A stretch of DNA of 64,000 nucleotides from Apostichopus japonicus (lineage: Eukaryota > Echinodermata > Holothuroidea > Aspidochirotida > Stichopodidae): assembly GCF_037975245.1 (NCBI RefSeq), contig NC_092562.1, positions 24,505,554-24,569,553 on the forward strand, written 5' to 3'. The notes under the pieces are model-generated. The model was given only the letters and a program-made list of their open reading frames with translations. It was not told the DNA's origin and did no database searches. This document shows, in pieces, positions 24,046 to 37,323 of this stretch; position 1 is the first letter of the stretch; the number at the start of each line of letters is the position of its first letter. Made by a program: the position numbers and the translations under genes.

Positions 24046-25572
24046 CAGCGATGTAGCCAGGAATTTGAAAGGGGGGGAGCACTTTTTGCGATTGATATCG
24101 ATTTTCAAAAATTTAGGCACGACTATCTGAGCGGAGCGCCACCATCGGTTGGCGCGGAGCGTACAAGAAAATTTTTGGTTTTATAAACCCCCCAGATGGC
24201 CGGAAACGGCCCTTCCCAAGTGTTCATGCTAGTTCCATGGCCTCTTGCTAACTTGAGACACCTCATTCAATATCACTTTTCAACCAAAAAAACAAACGAG
24301 TTAAGATAGTACACAATTCAATAATACATAATGTATTTAAAATTAGCAAGGTACATGTACAGATTAGTCTTACTTTTCAACTGCTGATACTTGTAGTTAC
24401 ATATATAGATAGGCCAGAAATGTCCTAGATACAACTATAGCCAGTAATTGTCTTTTATACAACTGTAAATGTTTAAGTTAGCCTAATAAGAGAAGGCGAG
24501 AGCTATCCGACGATTGCCATCTGATTCAATTTTCTCAACTGCTTTCTCAACTGAAATATTATCTGCGTAAACAGGTTCTTAACTAGATGTTACAACACTG
24601 ACAAGATCGGATCCTATAGTCTTTTTCGGCGGGTAGAGTGTTGAATGAAACGGCACGCGATAGAAATGACAGCCTAAATTAGAAGACTAGGTCACCTAAT
24701 TAAGCCATATTCTTGCTACGTTCATTTCAATAGTTATTCCTGTCTAGACTCTTAAACTCGTCCAGCAAGCTTATGGATTTGAAATATGGGTGTTTTTTAA
24801 AAAAGATAACTTGGCCAAAAAAAGCGTAGGCCCGGGCCCACAGTGCTACATACTGGCTACGCCCCTGATCATATGATATCATATTATCAGCAGATTTTGT
24901 TTCCTGTTTGAATTCTTTTACATGTTCTTTTACATAATATATGAGAAAGACAAACATAGTGCTCTTTTACAATTTTTCAAGTAGGATGATTCTTGTTTAT
25001 TGTCCAATGTCTGGACTTTAATACATTTGACCAACTTAACTGATGGACAAAATAAACTTTCATATTTTGGAATATAGCCAGATATGCAGTGGCCTAAAAA
25101 CAAATATCGTTATCGCAGTGTATTAGCAGTGTAATAATTATTTATAGGAAGTGCGTATCACGTACGATTGCTAGCTTAGCTTCATAACATGCTGTTCGTG
25201 CAACAACTTAGGACGAATCATAGAAAGGATGAGAACGAACGTTGTCGACGTTGTTGTGCATACGGTTCGTGACATTCCATAGAGTGCGGTTAGGTAGGCA
25301 ATATGTATTTTATTACGCAGTGGCCAACTGTAGGCTTGTAATAGGCTATAGGCTAAATTTAGCTAATTGCATCTGCCAAACTAAGTAGTTGAATCAGTAG
25401 GCGTGAATGTTACTACGATTATAATTGAGTTAACGGAGCTGACGAGTATTCAAGATCAAATGAGCACTGACAAAATACCATGCTAAAAAAACAACAGTTT
25501 TTAAACATTTTTTTCGACACTGAAAGGGGGGAGCGGTCGCTCTCCCTGCTCCCCCCCCTGGCTACGTCCCTG
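24046..25572. mobile_element. hAT-type non-autonomous DNA transposon, copy B (1527 bp)
   Basis: CAGCGATGTAGCCAGG at 24046-24061 is the inverse of CCTGGCTACGTCCCTG at 25557-25572 with a few mismatches. TCCTATAG flanks both sides exactly (24038-24045 and 25573-25580), an 8-bp duplication as in hAT elements. The core at about 24120-24240, with GCGGAGCGCCACCATCGG, is shared with elements 405-1027 and 49037-49904. No transposase frame is visible. A second end-like motif, CTGGCTACGCCCCTG, sits inside at 24853-24867 and hints at a nested or composite structure. Confidence 0.85.
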
Positions 25573-25580
25573 TCCTATAG
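25573..25580. repeat. 8-bp target-site duplication, right of hAT copy B
   Basis: TCCTATAG, matching 24038-24045. Confidence 0.82.
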
Positions 25581-25735
25581 TACCAGGCTATACTGTTGAA
25601 ATTAGTACTTCAACTTAGAATCATCGGACTGTAGGTTTACATCTACAGTTGATGGTACTTATTTCAACATGTACTGATGTGATATTAAATATAATATGTA
25701 AATATGATTTTGTCTTTCGGTACATCTTAAGAAGA

Positions 25736-27462
25736 TGACAGTATTTCATTGTGTCCTTCTTGTAGAACACAGTAACTGATATCTACTTTAATCCTGTCTT
25801 CCTGTACATCTGCAGTAGCTGACAGACTTTCAATTTGTCCTCCTATTCATCTGCAGTACTGTAGCTGACAGACTTTCATTTTGTCCTCCTATTAATCCAC
25901 AGTAGCTGACAGACTTACATTTTGTCCTTTTATACATCTAGCTGAGAGACATTGATTTTGTCCTCCTATACATCTACAGTAGCTGACAGAGTTTCATTTT
26001 GTCCTCCTATACATCTACAGTAGCTGACAGACTTTCATTTTGTCCTTCTAAACATCTGCAGTAGCTGACAGAGTTTCATTTTGTCCTCCTATACATCTAC
26101 AGTAGCTGACAGACTTTCATTTTGTCCTCCAATGCATCTACAGTAGCTGGCAGACTTTCATTTTGTCCTCCTATACATCTACAGTAGCTGGCAGACTTTC
26201 ATTTTGTCCTCCTATACATCTACAGTAGCTGACAGACATTCATTTTGTCCTTCTATTCATCTGCAGTAGCTGACAGACATTCATTTTGTCCTCCTATTCA
26301 TCTGCAGTAGCTGACAGACATTCATTTTGTCTTCCGGTACATCTGCAGTAGCTGACAGACTTCATTTTGTCCTCCAATGCATCTACAGTAGCTGGCAGAC
26401 TTTCATTTTGTCCTCCTATACATCTACAGTAGCTGACAGACTTTCATTTTGTCCTCCTATTCATCTGCAGTAGCTGACAGACATTCATTTTGTCTTCTGG
26501 TACATCTGCAGTAGCTGACAGACTTCATTTTGTCCTCCAATGCATCTGCAGTAGCTGACAGACTTTCATTTTGTCCTCTTAAACATCTGCAGTAGCTGAC
26601 AGAGTTTCATTTTGTCCTTCTAAACATCTGCAGTAGCTGACAGAGTTTCATTTTGTCCTCCTGTACATCTACAGTAGCTGAAAAACTTTCATTTTGTCCT
26701 TCTAAACATCTGCAGTAGCTGACAGAGTTTCATTTTGTCCTCCTAAACATCTGCAGTAGCTGACAGAGTTTCATTTTGTCCTTCTAACCATCTGCAGTAG
26801 CTGACAGAGTTTCATTTTGTCCTCCTGTACATCTACAGTAGCTGAAAAACTTTCATTTTGTCCTTCTAAACATCTGCAGTAGCTGACAGAGTTTCATTTT
26901 GTCCTCCTGTACATCTACAGTAGCTGACAGAGTTTCATTTTGTCCTTCTAAACATCTGCAGTAACTGACAGAGTTTCATTTTGTCCTCCTGTACATCTGC
27001 AGTAGTTGACAAACTTTCATTTTGTCCTTCTATTCATCTGCAGTAGCTGACAGACTTTCATTTTGTCCTCCTATTCATCTGCAGTAGCTGACAGACTTTC
27101 ATTTTGTACTCCTATACATCTGCAGTAGCAGACAGAATTTCATTTTATCCTCCTCCTATTCATCTGCAGTAGCTGACAAACTTTCATTTTGTCCTCCTAT
27201 ACATCTGAAGTAGCTGACAGATTTTCATTTTATCCTCCTATACATCTGAAGTAGCTGACAACCGTTCATCTTGTCTTTTTGTACATCTACAGTAGCTGAC
27301 AGACATTGATCTTGTCTTTTTGTACATCTACAGTAGCTGACAGATATTCATCTTGTCTTTTTGTACATCTACAGTAGCTGACAGACATTGATCTTGTCTT
27401 TTTGTACATCTACAGTAGCTGACAGATATTCATCTTGTCTTTTTGTACATCTACAGTAGAAT
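25736..27462. repeat. 1.7-kb minisatellite of about 41-bp units, about 42 copies
   Basis: The unit contains CAGTAGCTGACAGACTTTC followed by ATTTTGTCCTCCTATACATC. The motif AGCTGAC starts at 25981, 26022 and 26063, exactly 41 bp apart. Several sub-types are interleaved (TATACAT, TTCATC, TAAACATC and TGTACATC spacers; CTGCAG or CTACAG). Near the right end two variants alternate strictly. The edges are more diverged than the centre, as expected of unequal exchange. Confidence 0.95.
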
Positions 27463-28893
27463 TAATCAGTTTGATATCTACGTCCATTTTTACAGTTGAG
27501 GACTCTCTCTTCTTGGTAGGGTACATAATGCTACCTGGCAGCTTTCTTCCATCTCATCACCAACCCTTGTATAACAGTACTAAGTCCATCTGTCCATTTT
27601 TATGTAAGTCCTGTAGACTGTCCAGTTGTAGGCTATTCATCCAGACCTGCTGTCCATACATATAATATGCAGCTACAGAACTTAAATGATATTTTTAATT
27701 CCACATGAGCGAAAACTGTTTTGCGATATCTGTATATATTCATCCAACATGAAGTGTCAGCCACTAGCCCTTCTGCTTTACCCCGTATGCATATATTTGG
27801 CTGCTATATAACGTTGCAAAATAGTTGCCTTCACAGGTGAATACAGACTTTATTGAACTATCTAATCAGATTATAGCCTTGAAAATTGTTCACAATTATG
27901 GATTACATGTTTACACAGTCATGTATCGAAAAGAATTGTACTACAGTATTCCAAGAACAGACATTTTACCAAGTAATCACAAACATTAAAAGGAAGGTCA
28001 TAATTTTCCATGATCAACTATTAAAGTATTATATTGATATTTTTGTTGTTGGTAGGATCTATATAAAATAAATTCAACACATTGTTTCCTTTCTCTTTGA
28101 AGTGACCCTACAAAGAAAATATAATATTTCTTGTTTGAAACGCGCACAACGACACATAATTGTCTATGTCTTTAGAGAAATTTACAAATTAATGCAAAGA
28201 ATTAAAGCTGTCACATCACCAACAGTTAACGCAAGATCCTGTCTTGCTATCTTAAACAGTGTTTTTGTTGTGTTCAATCTTGTTTCTCATTCAGTCTCCA
28301 TTGAACATGTTATCACAGTTCAATTGCTACGAAAACCTGTTTTGGTAGCTCCCGTAAATTGATCGAGTTAACATCATACGCACCAGCTGCTTATTCAGGG
28401 AATGCAGATTGGCTCGAAATTTTTATACCGTAAGCCAATGGAGGGAGCCTCGTGGTGAAATTATTTATGCAGTAAAAAATTTACTGAACTCACAGCCGTG
28501 CATGCGTTAACTATCTAGTAGCAGCCATTTTCTTGTTTTCATATTAGCTATATTATTATTTTCCATATAAGAATGACTACATTAGTCATCATCGATTAAT
28601 ATATAGCCCAATTATATGATCATATATCATTTCAGTTTATCTGTCGCTTAAAATCCTCCGTCCACCACTCAACCCACCCCCCCCAAAAAAAACAAAAACA
28701 AAGGAGGTGTCTTTGTTAATTTAGTTACTTTTTACAATGTCATGTTAGTGGCTTATCCTTGCTTTAGAATATATGTTGCTCATTTATATCGCAAACGAAA
28801 CTTAGCAGATTAAATTTGTTGTTTCTGTCACGTCTTTGCATACCTGCATGACCACGGAAGTTACCATCTTTGCAGGTCATGGCAGTTACTATT
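27463..28893. other. AT-rich unique sequence, no supported gene
   Basis: No repeat. Short frames only. A C-run followed by A-run lies at about 28672-28700. Confidence 0.45.
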
Positions 28894-29214
28894 TTAAATT
28901 AAACCATGGCCAAATCTATCCTGGCCATGATGTGATATGGCCTTAAGTATAAACGGTACAAACGTGTTGTTTCCAATATAGGCAGCCTGCGGGCCAACCA
29001 CTCCTCCAGAAAGCCAGTTACACTCTGGCCTGTGAAACAAAATTAGCCTAACACGTATGCACATGCAGTCCAATGCTCGCAGGTATGTGGGCTCATTTAA
29101 CAGCACCTTACCATCCCGTCCTGCATTTAGGTATGTCACTAGACTTTGGTTCTTATATCTGGCCCTGTGTTCTCTCGCAGGTCTTTTAGAAGTTAAGTTG
29201 AGGGCACATTGCAA
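28894..29214 (-). other. 106-codon open frame of unknown status
   Basis: This is among the longest frames not caused by a tandem repeat. Composition is mixed rather than AT-driven, and the C-terminal half has a hydrophobic, glycine-containing stretch (WLSGGVVGPQAAYIG). No motif or family is recognised and no splice or promoter context was identified. It could be an exon fragment, a decayed mobile-element frame or chance. Confidence 0.15.
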
Positions 29215-32200
29215 GTATAACTATTAGAGCCCTCTGTAAAGAAGAAAAGAGTTAAAATTTTAGTGTGGTTGCAAAAATAGCCAAGTTTCTTTTAAAATTC
29301 CTTTGCCCGCCTCAATGTGGGTTTTGCATCGAATGAAACTGGAGCGTTACCCCTAGTGACAATTGGTAATCATGATAGTAAGTGGCTGCATGACCTCGAC
29401 ATAAAAACCCAAGATATCACAATTTGATTTAACACAAGACTTTGCTCTTACCAAAATTTCTGTACACTCTCTGAAAGTTTGTTTAATACAAATCCATCGT
29501 TGATTTATGTGAACAAAGGTTTTTTTGTTAATATCGCAAACTGTAAATTATTGAGTTTGATTTATTGCCCCCCATAATTTTAATTCTCAACATCTAAGAG
29601 TCATTAGATATGCAGTGCAGCTTTAAACCTTGTTACATCTTGGTTGTATATATGCATTTGCCACCATATAATTTTACTAACTGTCAGGTTTAGACATTTT
29701 TCAGTCTCTATGACAGGAATATTTCCATCATTCCGTTTAAGCCTATCGAAGTCTCGTGATTGAGTTACATTTTAAGGACACAAAAGTAATATATAACTTA
29801 ATTTTCTCCCGTCGTACTTCTGGTTAGAAATGTTGGCGTTTGATTTATTCAGGAGAGCTTGGCCTAGATATATAGCGGGTACGAAAGTCTTATTTTTTTG
29901 GCGCTATCATTTTCTATGTTCCCTCTGTGATCTAGTTCTCAGGGCACGTTTCCCTGATCAGATTGTCTTTTTTATTTATATTTCTTTCAATTTCTTCTTC
30001 TCCTTATTTTGTTGAAGATAAGGACCTTTTTTTTCTTTTTTTTTTTTGTAGGAGCTTTGACCTAAATACTTTGAAGTAAAAGCTTCAAGGCAAATAAGTC
30101 TACCTTTGTCTGTGAAATTACAAGATAAAGGTCATTGCTTTTAGGGCAAAGTGGTGGTAAGATAAAGGTCCAACATTTTTCTTTCTTAGATCATGTTTGA
30201 TTTGCATTTAGTTTGGCAAAGATACAGGAAACAAACATTTAACGAACCAAAACAGTAATTTATGACAGCTGGTTAGAGCAAAGATGTCCCTAATCCACAG
30301 AAACTACACCAAAAGTGATGAAATTAGTTAAAGGTTAAATGTTAATCAAAAGGACCTTGCTAAATGAAAAATAATTCAACACTGGAAACGCTTGGGAAGC
30401 CAATTTTCTGTATTCAATTAAAATGTTAATAACATAAACTGAATGAATTGCGGCATTTGTAAGTAGATACACGCAAAATTTTCAGTATTAGATTAAAAGA
30501 GACAGGATAACCAAACCATCCTCTTTGGTCTATAACAAGTGAAACGAACAACTTATCCAAACAGGTAAAGAAAAAGCTTATTCCAATTGCGAGATATCAC
30601 CGATTTAATGTTGCTTCACACAACAAGACTTTTAGACTTGATCAATGACATCATAGAGTCACATGTGTGTAAGTAAATTCAAGTTTCTAGTTTATTAAAG
30701 ATGTAAAATCCAGTATAAATATATGAAAGTACATATTTATAAATCTAGGATTAACTAGATAAACATTATATTTTTTTATATATATTTTTTATTTATTCCA
30801 GTATAAATATAAATTTATAAATGGGTTAAGAAGTACATAAAGGAAACAAATAATTACAGTGATTAGTTAGAGGTCAATTTGAAAATATTAAATTATACTT
30901 AGGATATTGATATTAAATATTGAATATTAAAATATAATATAAGTATACAGGCTCAAACCAAGTTCTTTGATCCTGACTTTACAATAATTGTAAACTTCAT
31001 GGGAGACTCTCGTCAAATTGGGGTATGGTGTCACTTTCTCTATTTAACTTTTCAAGGAATGGATTATCCAATGAAAGATCTACATCTGAGCTTCAATTCG
31101 CTAGTAAAGGTTAAAGGGAAAGTAAACATTAAAGGGATAGTAAACGTTAAAGGGATCTGTTGCAGCATGTAGATATGGAATATTTTTTTTAAGTGGGTGG
31201 TCGAGTCAGTCAAAATGTTAAATCTGTTAAACTTATAGAAGTTATATTGAAAATAATTGAACTTGTCCTTTCAGGAGCTTTGTTGTTTATGCCTATTATA
31301 GCTAGTTTCACACCCCCGTAGAGCCCCACCTCGCACCCCAAGGAGTTAATGCACCCCAGGTTAAGAAAGGGATGTTATAAAAGGATATATGGTAACAAAA
31401 CAATTTTCATAAATTCAGGGTAAAAGTCAGCTTTAACATTTTTAGCCAACAATTCCATGAATCTTTAATCATACCCCTTTAATTACAAGGAAGGATAACT
31501 TCTTTTACCCAATCATAAGTTGAGGTTAACACCCGGAAAGCCAACAGGAAAATGACATAGATTGCCAAAAGCAATTAATGTGCACTGTTAACAATTACGG
31601 AGTCATGACTGACGAAAAAACCACATAATTAATTTGAATTCAAAACAGAAATTGCTTGTCTCATTTGCAGAAGATTTATATTTCTTGGTACTAAAATGGT
31701 ATTGTGGTGGGTCATAGAGGAAGTGGTTATTTTATTCCCCAAAAATTGTGGAAGTGGTTTACGTTAAAGCAGTGGCCTGCGACATTTCTGGAAGAGAAAG
31801 ATGTATCTAAGTGAAGGACAAAAACTGTGCTAGTTTGCTTTTTGCATCAGCCATAGATTTTCTATTACATTAGTTTAGGGCAAGACAAAGGCATCGGTCG
31901 GAGCAAAGTGCCAGATAGAATAAATAATCTGTATAACTAGAAAGAGCAATATATACAGTGTCAGTAGGTGGGGATTTTCATGAGCCTCTAAAAGGCCGTG
32001 AGGATCTGCACGAGGGAATTGTTTATCCAGTATCGCATCGCAAAACAATGTGCAAACAGGTTTAAATTGCTAATATTCAAGTTAACAGATTTGCAGCTTT
32101 TTTGGGGGTACAGGAGAACCCCTGTGGTATTTTATAAGAGACAACATTTCAGACTACTTGAATAATCAATTTAGTTCCCTCTGCAATGCCCAATTAGTGT

Positions 32201-34354
32201 TACATTGTGAGCCAATTATTTTGTCAGGCGGGAGTGAATTCTTTCATGTGCAATAACACCATGCATTTATAAAGACGGTTGTTTATAGATTTTTTTTCTC
32301 CATCATCGAGACAATTTAGCCATTCGTAGTGTACACGTATCTGCCAGTAGATACTAAGTTCAGAGGCTGACTTAAAGGTGATATGTATTACTCCCAATTC
32401 TGCTAGTAAGACCAATAAATGGCCAGCTGTGGACCCCCGGCCCACCCCCCACCCCCACCCGAAATGTAACTCATGACTGTCTGGCTGTGAATTGTTGGAA
32501 AAGTTGGAATCCCATTTTACAGAACCTCTAGGATGAAGGGCTCAGAAAAATGCATACAGTTTGCTAGCCAAGTTTGAATACGAGGAAAGAGTCAATTTAA
32601 ATCTCATCTGCAAAAGATAATCAGCCCATAATCTTGCACTAATGAGTTCTGCGGGCTGTTAAGGGCCATTAGGATTGAGTACCCTACCTTGCACAATCAA
32701 GGTATAATGAGAAGTTGTCTTAGTTTGTCTTACCATCGGATGTTTGATGAATTTTGAATGTTAAACTGCATCTGGAAGGGAAGTATTAATTCTTGAAATG
32801 GGAATTTCAAATTCTATAAACCAAACATCACATCATACTTTTACAGCTCTTCTGTTTATCAGACTATCACGTACATCAGCCCCCCCTCCCACCTCCCCTC
32901 CCATTACCCAGTAGTTTTAATGATCTAAAGTCATTCTTAAACCTTTTTCATGGCATGAAAAATGTGGCAAAAAAGCAATATAAAGCCCCAAAAAAAGAAG
33001 CTCAACAGAGATTTACAAGGCGATTGACACAGGTAGGTTATATTTAGATCTGCCTGGAGCTGTTGGTACAATTAAAACCCATGGATTTGATTTCTGTGGG
33101 ATGTATCCGGGGCGGTTACCGTGGTGGCCGGTTGACAAGTTCATCACTCAGGATGTTTTCTTTACTAATATCTTACTTTGCAAATGAAATATGAGGGATG
33201 TAGGAATTGGTGGGGAATTATTTTGACACTAAATATGAAATACGCAGGATGTAATCAACTTGATTTATTACTTCTAATTTATATCTGTGGTTTTTAATAT
33301 TCTGAATCACTTAAAAAAAAACTGTGTTTGGTATGGATTGATGGATGTCACATTGATTGAATTTTCACAATTGAGAATTAAGTTTAGATAGGAGTTTAAA
33401 TAAATCATTAACAGGTGTCAGATTGGTACAATTTGATATTTTGTCAGATAAATCCTTGAACATATCACTGCAGGTGTTTTTTTGTGGTGTTGCATTATAA
33501 AAATTAACCAGTTATTGATAAAACGAGACTATGGCTGCCCTTTTTTCAAGTTGAGCCTTTGTAAAGTTCCGTTCTGTATTGATGTCAAACCACTCAGATA
33601 AACAAAAACATTTTTTTTTATTCTGCCATCGTTCTGTTTGTTATATACTAAGAACCCCTTTGGTATGATTTCATGTTGAAGAAAACAATAAGAAGAGGTT
33701 TTTAAGGAAAATTGTTCAATTAACTCATCAAATATCCTTCATGTAGTTTTCTATATATATTCCACTGCATGATGTAGTTCATGAAGCTGCTATAGCACCA
33801 AGTTCATGAAGATGGCGACAAAAATGTTAATAATGAAGAGAAAAATCCGTTGTAAATTGTACCAAAGACCTTAATTATTAAAGCTAATAGAAATCTGTAA
33901 TCGTATTGTTATATTTGAGGACAGTTGGTTTCATGCAAACACCGCATCCAAAACTGACTGACCTTTTTTAACTTGGCCATGTTTGTATGTATGAATGTAT
34001 GTATGTATGTTCACAAGGATTACACTGCAGGTTTAAAACACTTTGGAATTTGTTCCCCCTTTTTTTGGAGGGGGAGGGGGGCATATGGGAGAAAACTTTA
34101 GATGGGAACAGTTTGGATTATTTGTCCAACTTTTATGAAGAAAAAAATCATGATTTTGTTGGCCAGGCATGAAATAAAAACCTTCTCAGATGTTAGATCT
34201 CATTGCCTCAGATCTGTCCATACTCCTTCTTTCATCCCTGGATTAGCAATATAACACTCATTAAGTAGATCTTAACTACCTAGATGGGTATTGAGTTTAT
34301 GCACAACTTGTAGAAAGTTTTGCAAATTGTTATACCTTCAGTCTTATAACTATA
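29215..34354. other. long AT-rich unique stretch, no supported gene
   Basis: Minor features only: a TATAAAT-rich patch with two similar CCAGTATAAATAT segments at 30711 and 30798, a TTAAAGGGA motif repeated three times about 20 bp apart at 31109-31158, and C-rich blocks at 32434-32460 and 32880-32905. Confidence 0.45.
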
Positions 34355-34552
34355 TAAGGACCCGGACAGTTCTGTGTTCTTGATTGTATAGGGACCAGAA
34401 CAGCTCTACTTATGATTGTATAGGGACCCAACCTCTGTATTCTTGATTGTACAGGGGCCAGCACAGCCCTTTTTATGATTGTATAGGGGCCAGCACAGCT
34501 CTGTGTTCATGATTGTACTGGGACCAGAACAGCTCTGTGTTCATGATTCCAA
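34355..34552. repeat. diverged minisatellite, about 32-34-bp units, six copies
   Basis: GATTGTATAGGGACC-type units start at 34382, 34414, 34445, 34477, 34511 and 34544. Each is followed by CAGCACAGCTCTGTGTTC variants. Unit length varies because of small indels. Confidence 0.85.
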
Positions 34553-35109
34553 AGCTGAGAGGTGGATGTTGCTATGTTTCTCTCACATGTACAGCATAGA
34601 AGCATTAAATAAAGTCAACTTGTGTAACAAGTATATAAGTGAAATGCTTAGGTAGTGTCTGTATTGTTCTGTGTACATACATGATAGTCCATTTTCTGCA
34701 ATGTAAACTGTTATGAAATATTTTGATTTTTGAAATACTGCCCTCAGTTAAGCTTCCACTGTCCTATTGATGCAAACTAGATTTTCAATAGTGCCCTCTA
34801 TTAACCTCATTGACTTTTCCAAAATGTACAGCAGCTCACTGACTGAAAGATGGCAGTCTGAGGTTCATGATACAGATCACTGTGCACATAATTAGTGTGT
34901 GGTTTGTGTAAGCATTTCCCTCCTACATAATAAACTGAATCTCCTTGGTTCAGTTATGTGGGGATCATTCAGTCTTGAGTGTGACTATTGTGATAAGATT
35001 AGCATATCATTAAGGCTATCATCACTGATGAATTTGCTAAAGTATTTGATATGCGCAGGTTTAGAAAATAACAGGTGTACTGAGTATTCCTGTACTATGC
35101 ATGGATAAC

Positions 35110-35830
35110 TTTAGCTAACAGCTACATACTCCATTGCAACAAGGCACTGCTACTCCTTAACCATGATGAAATGTAGCCTCTCTCTCTACAGCAGTAACAG
35201 GTATTTTGCTATTCTCTTAATTTTATAAGGTCAGCTCTTAGTTGCCAATATTATAGAGAGCTTCTTCTACCTATAAATAGGGAGCTGAATGCTAACACCT
35301 ATAGGATACAGTATAGCCACTACTCACTTGCTATGTTAACAGGCATCTGCTACTCCTTGACTATAGCAATGAGCTGCTATGCTTGCATAACAGTAAGCTG
35401 CTATTCCCTTTGCTTAAAAAATAACGAGCTCTGCTAATGGATTATGTACAAGTGATAATTGGAAACTGCCACACCGTTAAGTACAATAACCAACTGCTAT
35501 GCCTTTATATATAACAGGGAACAGCTACTCCCTTGCTGAGATAATATGTAGCTGCTACTCCTTACTGTGGTAACAGAGAAGTTACTAACTTTTACCAACA
35601 ACAAGTTGCTAAGCCTTATAACAGGGGGGGGTGTGGGGAAGCTACCCCCTTTCTCTGATAGTTAAGTTAGCCGCCACACTCTTAACATAAATGGATATAC
35701 ATCTAGCTACTCCTTCATAACAGAGAGCTTATACTTTATTTATTATGATATAGCAGGTAAGCTGTTACTCCTAATTCAAAGAGCCAGTCTCTTCTTTACT
35801 GTGACAAAAGGAAACTGCTTTTCTCCAAGT
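35110..35830. repeat. highly diverged minisatellite around AGCTGCTACTCCTT
   Basis: The motif AGCTGCTACTCCTT and variants recur many times between about 35140 and 35820, usually preceded by TAACAG or a relative, at irregular spacings of about 40-60 bp. The copies are too diverged for a firm unit length, suggesting an old array. Confidence 0.6.
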
Positions 35831-36941
35831 GACCGTAATAAAATGGATCAGCTATATGTCGGCTACTATTATATTTTTGTTGATCCTACACAGTTCACTT
35901 TGAGTTGAAGGCTCCCATGCCATTTATTGGCTACACTGTACATGATTAGCTAAATAGCTTTTTGCTTTCTGTTAACTTGGGGATTGTTTTTTGGGGGAGG
36001 GTGGGGATAGGCAGGGGAGGGGGGAGAGGGATGGGTCGCCATTCGGCTTAAGAAGTGATGTTTTTTTTTTATTAGCTCCCTAATCTCCCACACTCCATGC
36101 TTATCTTTACTGGTTTAAATGAATCATCAAAATTTCTCATAAAAACATAAGATCATAGGTACTACTTTGTATGGTAAATCTTTCATTTTCCCTGCATTGT
36201 TTCTTCCTTAGCTTGATGTAGATCCCCATGGATCCGGAAAATTAGATTTCCTGACTAATTCCAGACTAACTCCACCTCAGATTTTGACTATCTTTCTTCT
36301 TCTTCCGTTTTCTCTTTGACCCTCTCGACACACATCTTAATCTCTGTCTATCGTTGAGGGTCTCCCCATCAATGTTATTAAGTCGCAGATGAAATATATT
36401 TTAATACCCAGTGGCCTCCCTACCTCTCTGCTCCTCTGACATGGCTGACGGCCAGTGTACTATGTGACATGATTAGTCGCATACGACCATTGTTTTGGAC
36501 GTTATGTCATGTTGTCATTTGACTCTCAGCGACGTCTCAGTGAAATGTCCCCACAAGTAGTTTGTGCAGTTGCTCTGTTTCTGTCGGACCTCTCGTAAAA
36601 TTGATTTTTTTTTTTTTTGTCTCTCTCTTTCTCTTTACTTCAGAGGATGGGTTTTAAACTTTTGCGTCCATATATCGAACTGTTTTGAAAAGAATGTTTG
36701 CACAGCTTTTGGTCTAAAAGGCAATTTGATTAAAATAGCAAGGGTTTTCTGTCTCTATATTCACTCTTTAATTTTTCTTTGTGTGAGCGTGTGTCTTTTA
36801 CAGGTTATTGCAATGTTCCAAATGGCTGTTAATGTTGAGGGGAAATCTGGAATGGTGCCAATACATGGTTGACTCATTTGATGGTATATCATTTTATAAA
36901 GTTCTTGCGTTGTATAATATTTTCTAGCATTCTGGTATGTC

Positions 36942-36943
<2 letters not shown>
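35831..36943. other. mixed unique sequence, CpG-bearing patch, no exon called
   Basis: A G-rich block lies at about 35988-36035. The stretch at about 36420-36600 is repeat-free with several CpGs and could be regulatory. An acceptor-like CTTTTACAG ends at 36802 and is followed by an open frame to 36872 that has no recognisable content. Confidence 0.35.

Positions 36944-36978
<35 letters not shown>
36944..36978. repeat. TA microsatellite
   Basis: Uninterrupted TA run of about 17 units. Confidence 0.95.
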
Positions 36979-36981
<3 letters not shown>

Positions 36982-37323
36982 TATATGTATGTGTGAAACC
37001 TCACTGAGATGAATTTAAAATATCCTGCTTACATGGATAACTGCCTGAAGTTGATTGCTTAATGAAACTTGTTGGAAAGTGATGCATATTTAGGTCAAAA
37101 CTACATCTTTACACAGTTTTGTCAGTGGAGATAAAAAATTTGTCAAAGTTTGAGAGAATTTGAGTTTTATGAATGCATTTTATTCAACAGCAGAGTTAGT
37201 GATCCATCAGCATTTGTAGCAATTGCTATAAATTATAGCTGTGATGGGCTATGTGCCTGATTGGATAAAGGCCACCTGCAGTTGTGTAGTCTATTAGTTA
37301 TAAGCCATTGGAGATGTGCCTGC

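Noticed and set aside
24727-24957. 76-codon minus-strand frame inside hAT copy B as a transposase remnant
   Set aside because: It crosses an internal terminal-repeat motif and shows no catalytic or zinc-finger pattern.
25736-27462. A CRISPR-like array, from the regular repeat-spacer look of 41-bp units
   Set aside because: The whole unit is repeated with variants and there are no unique spacers; the context is animal DNA.
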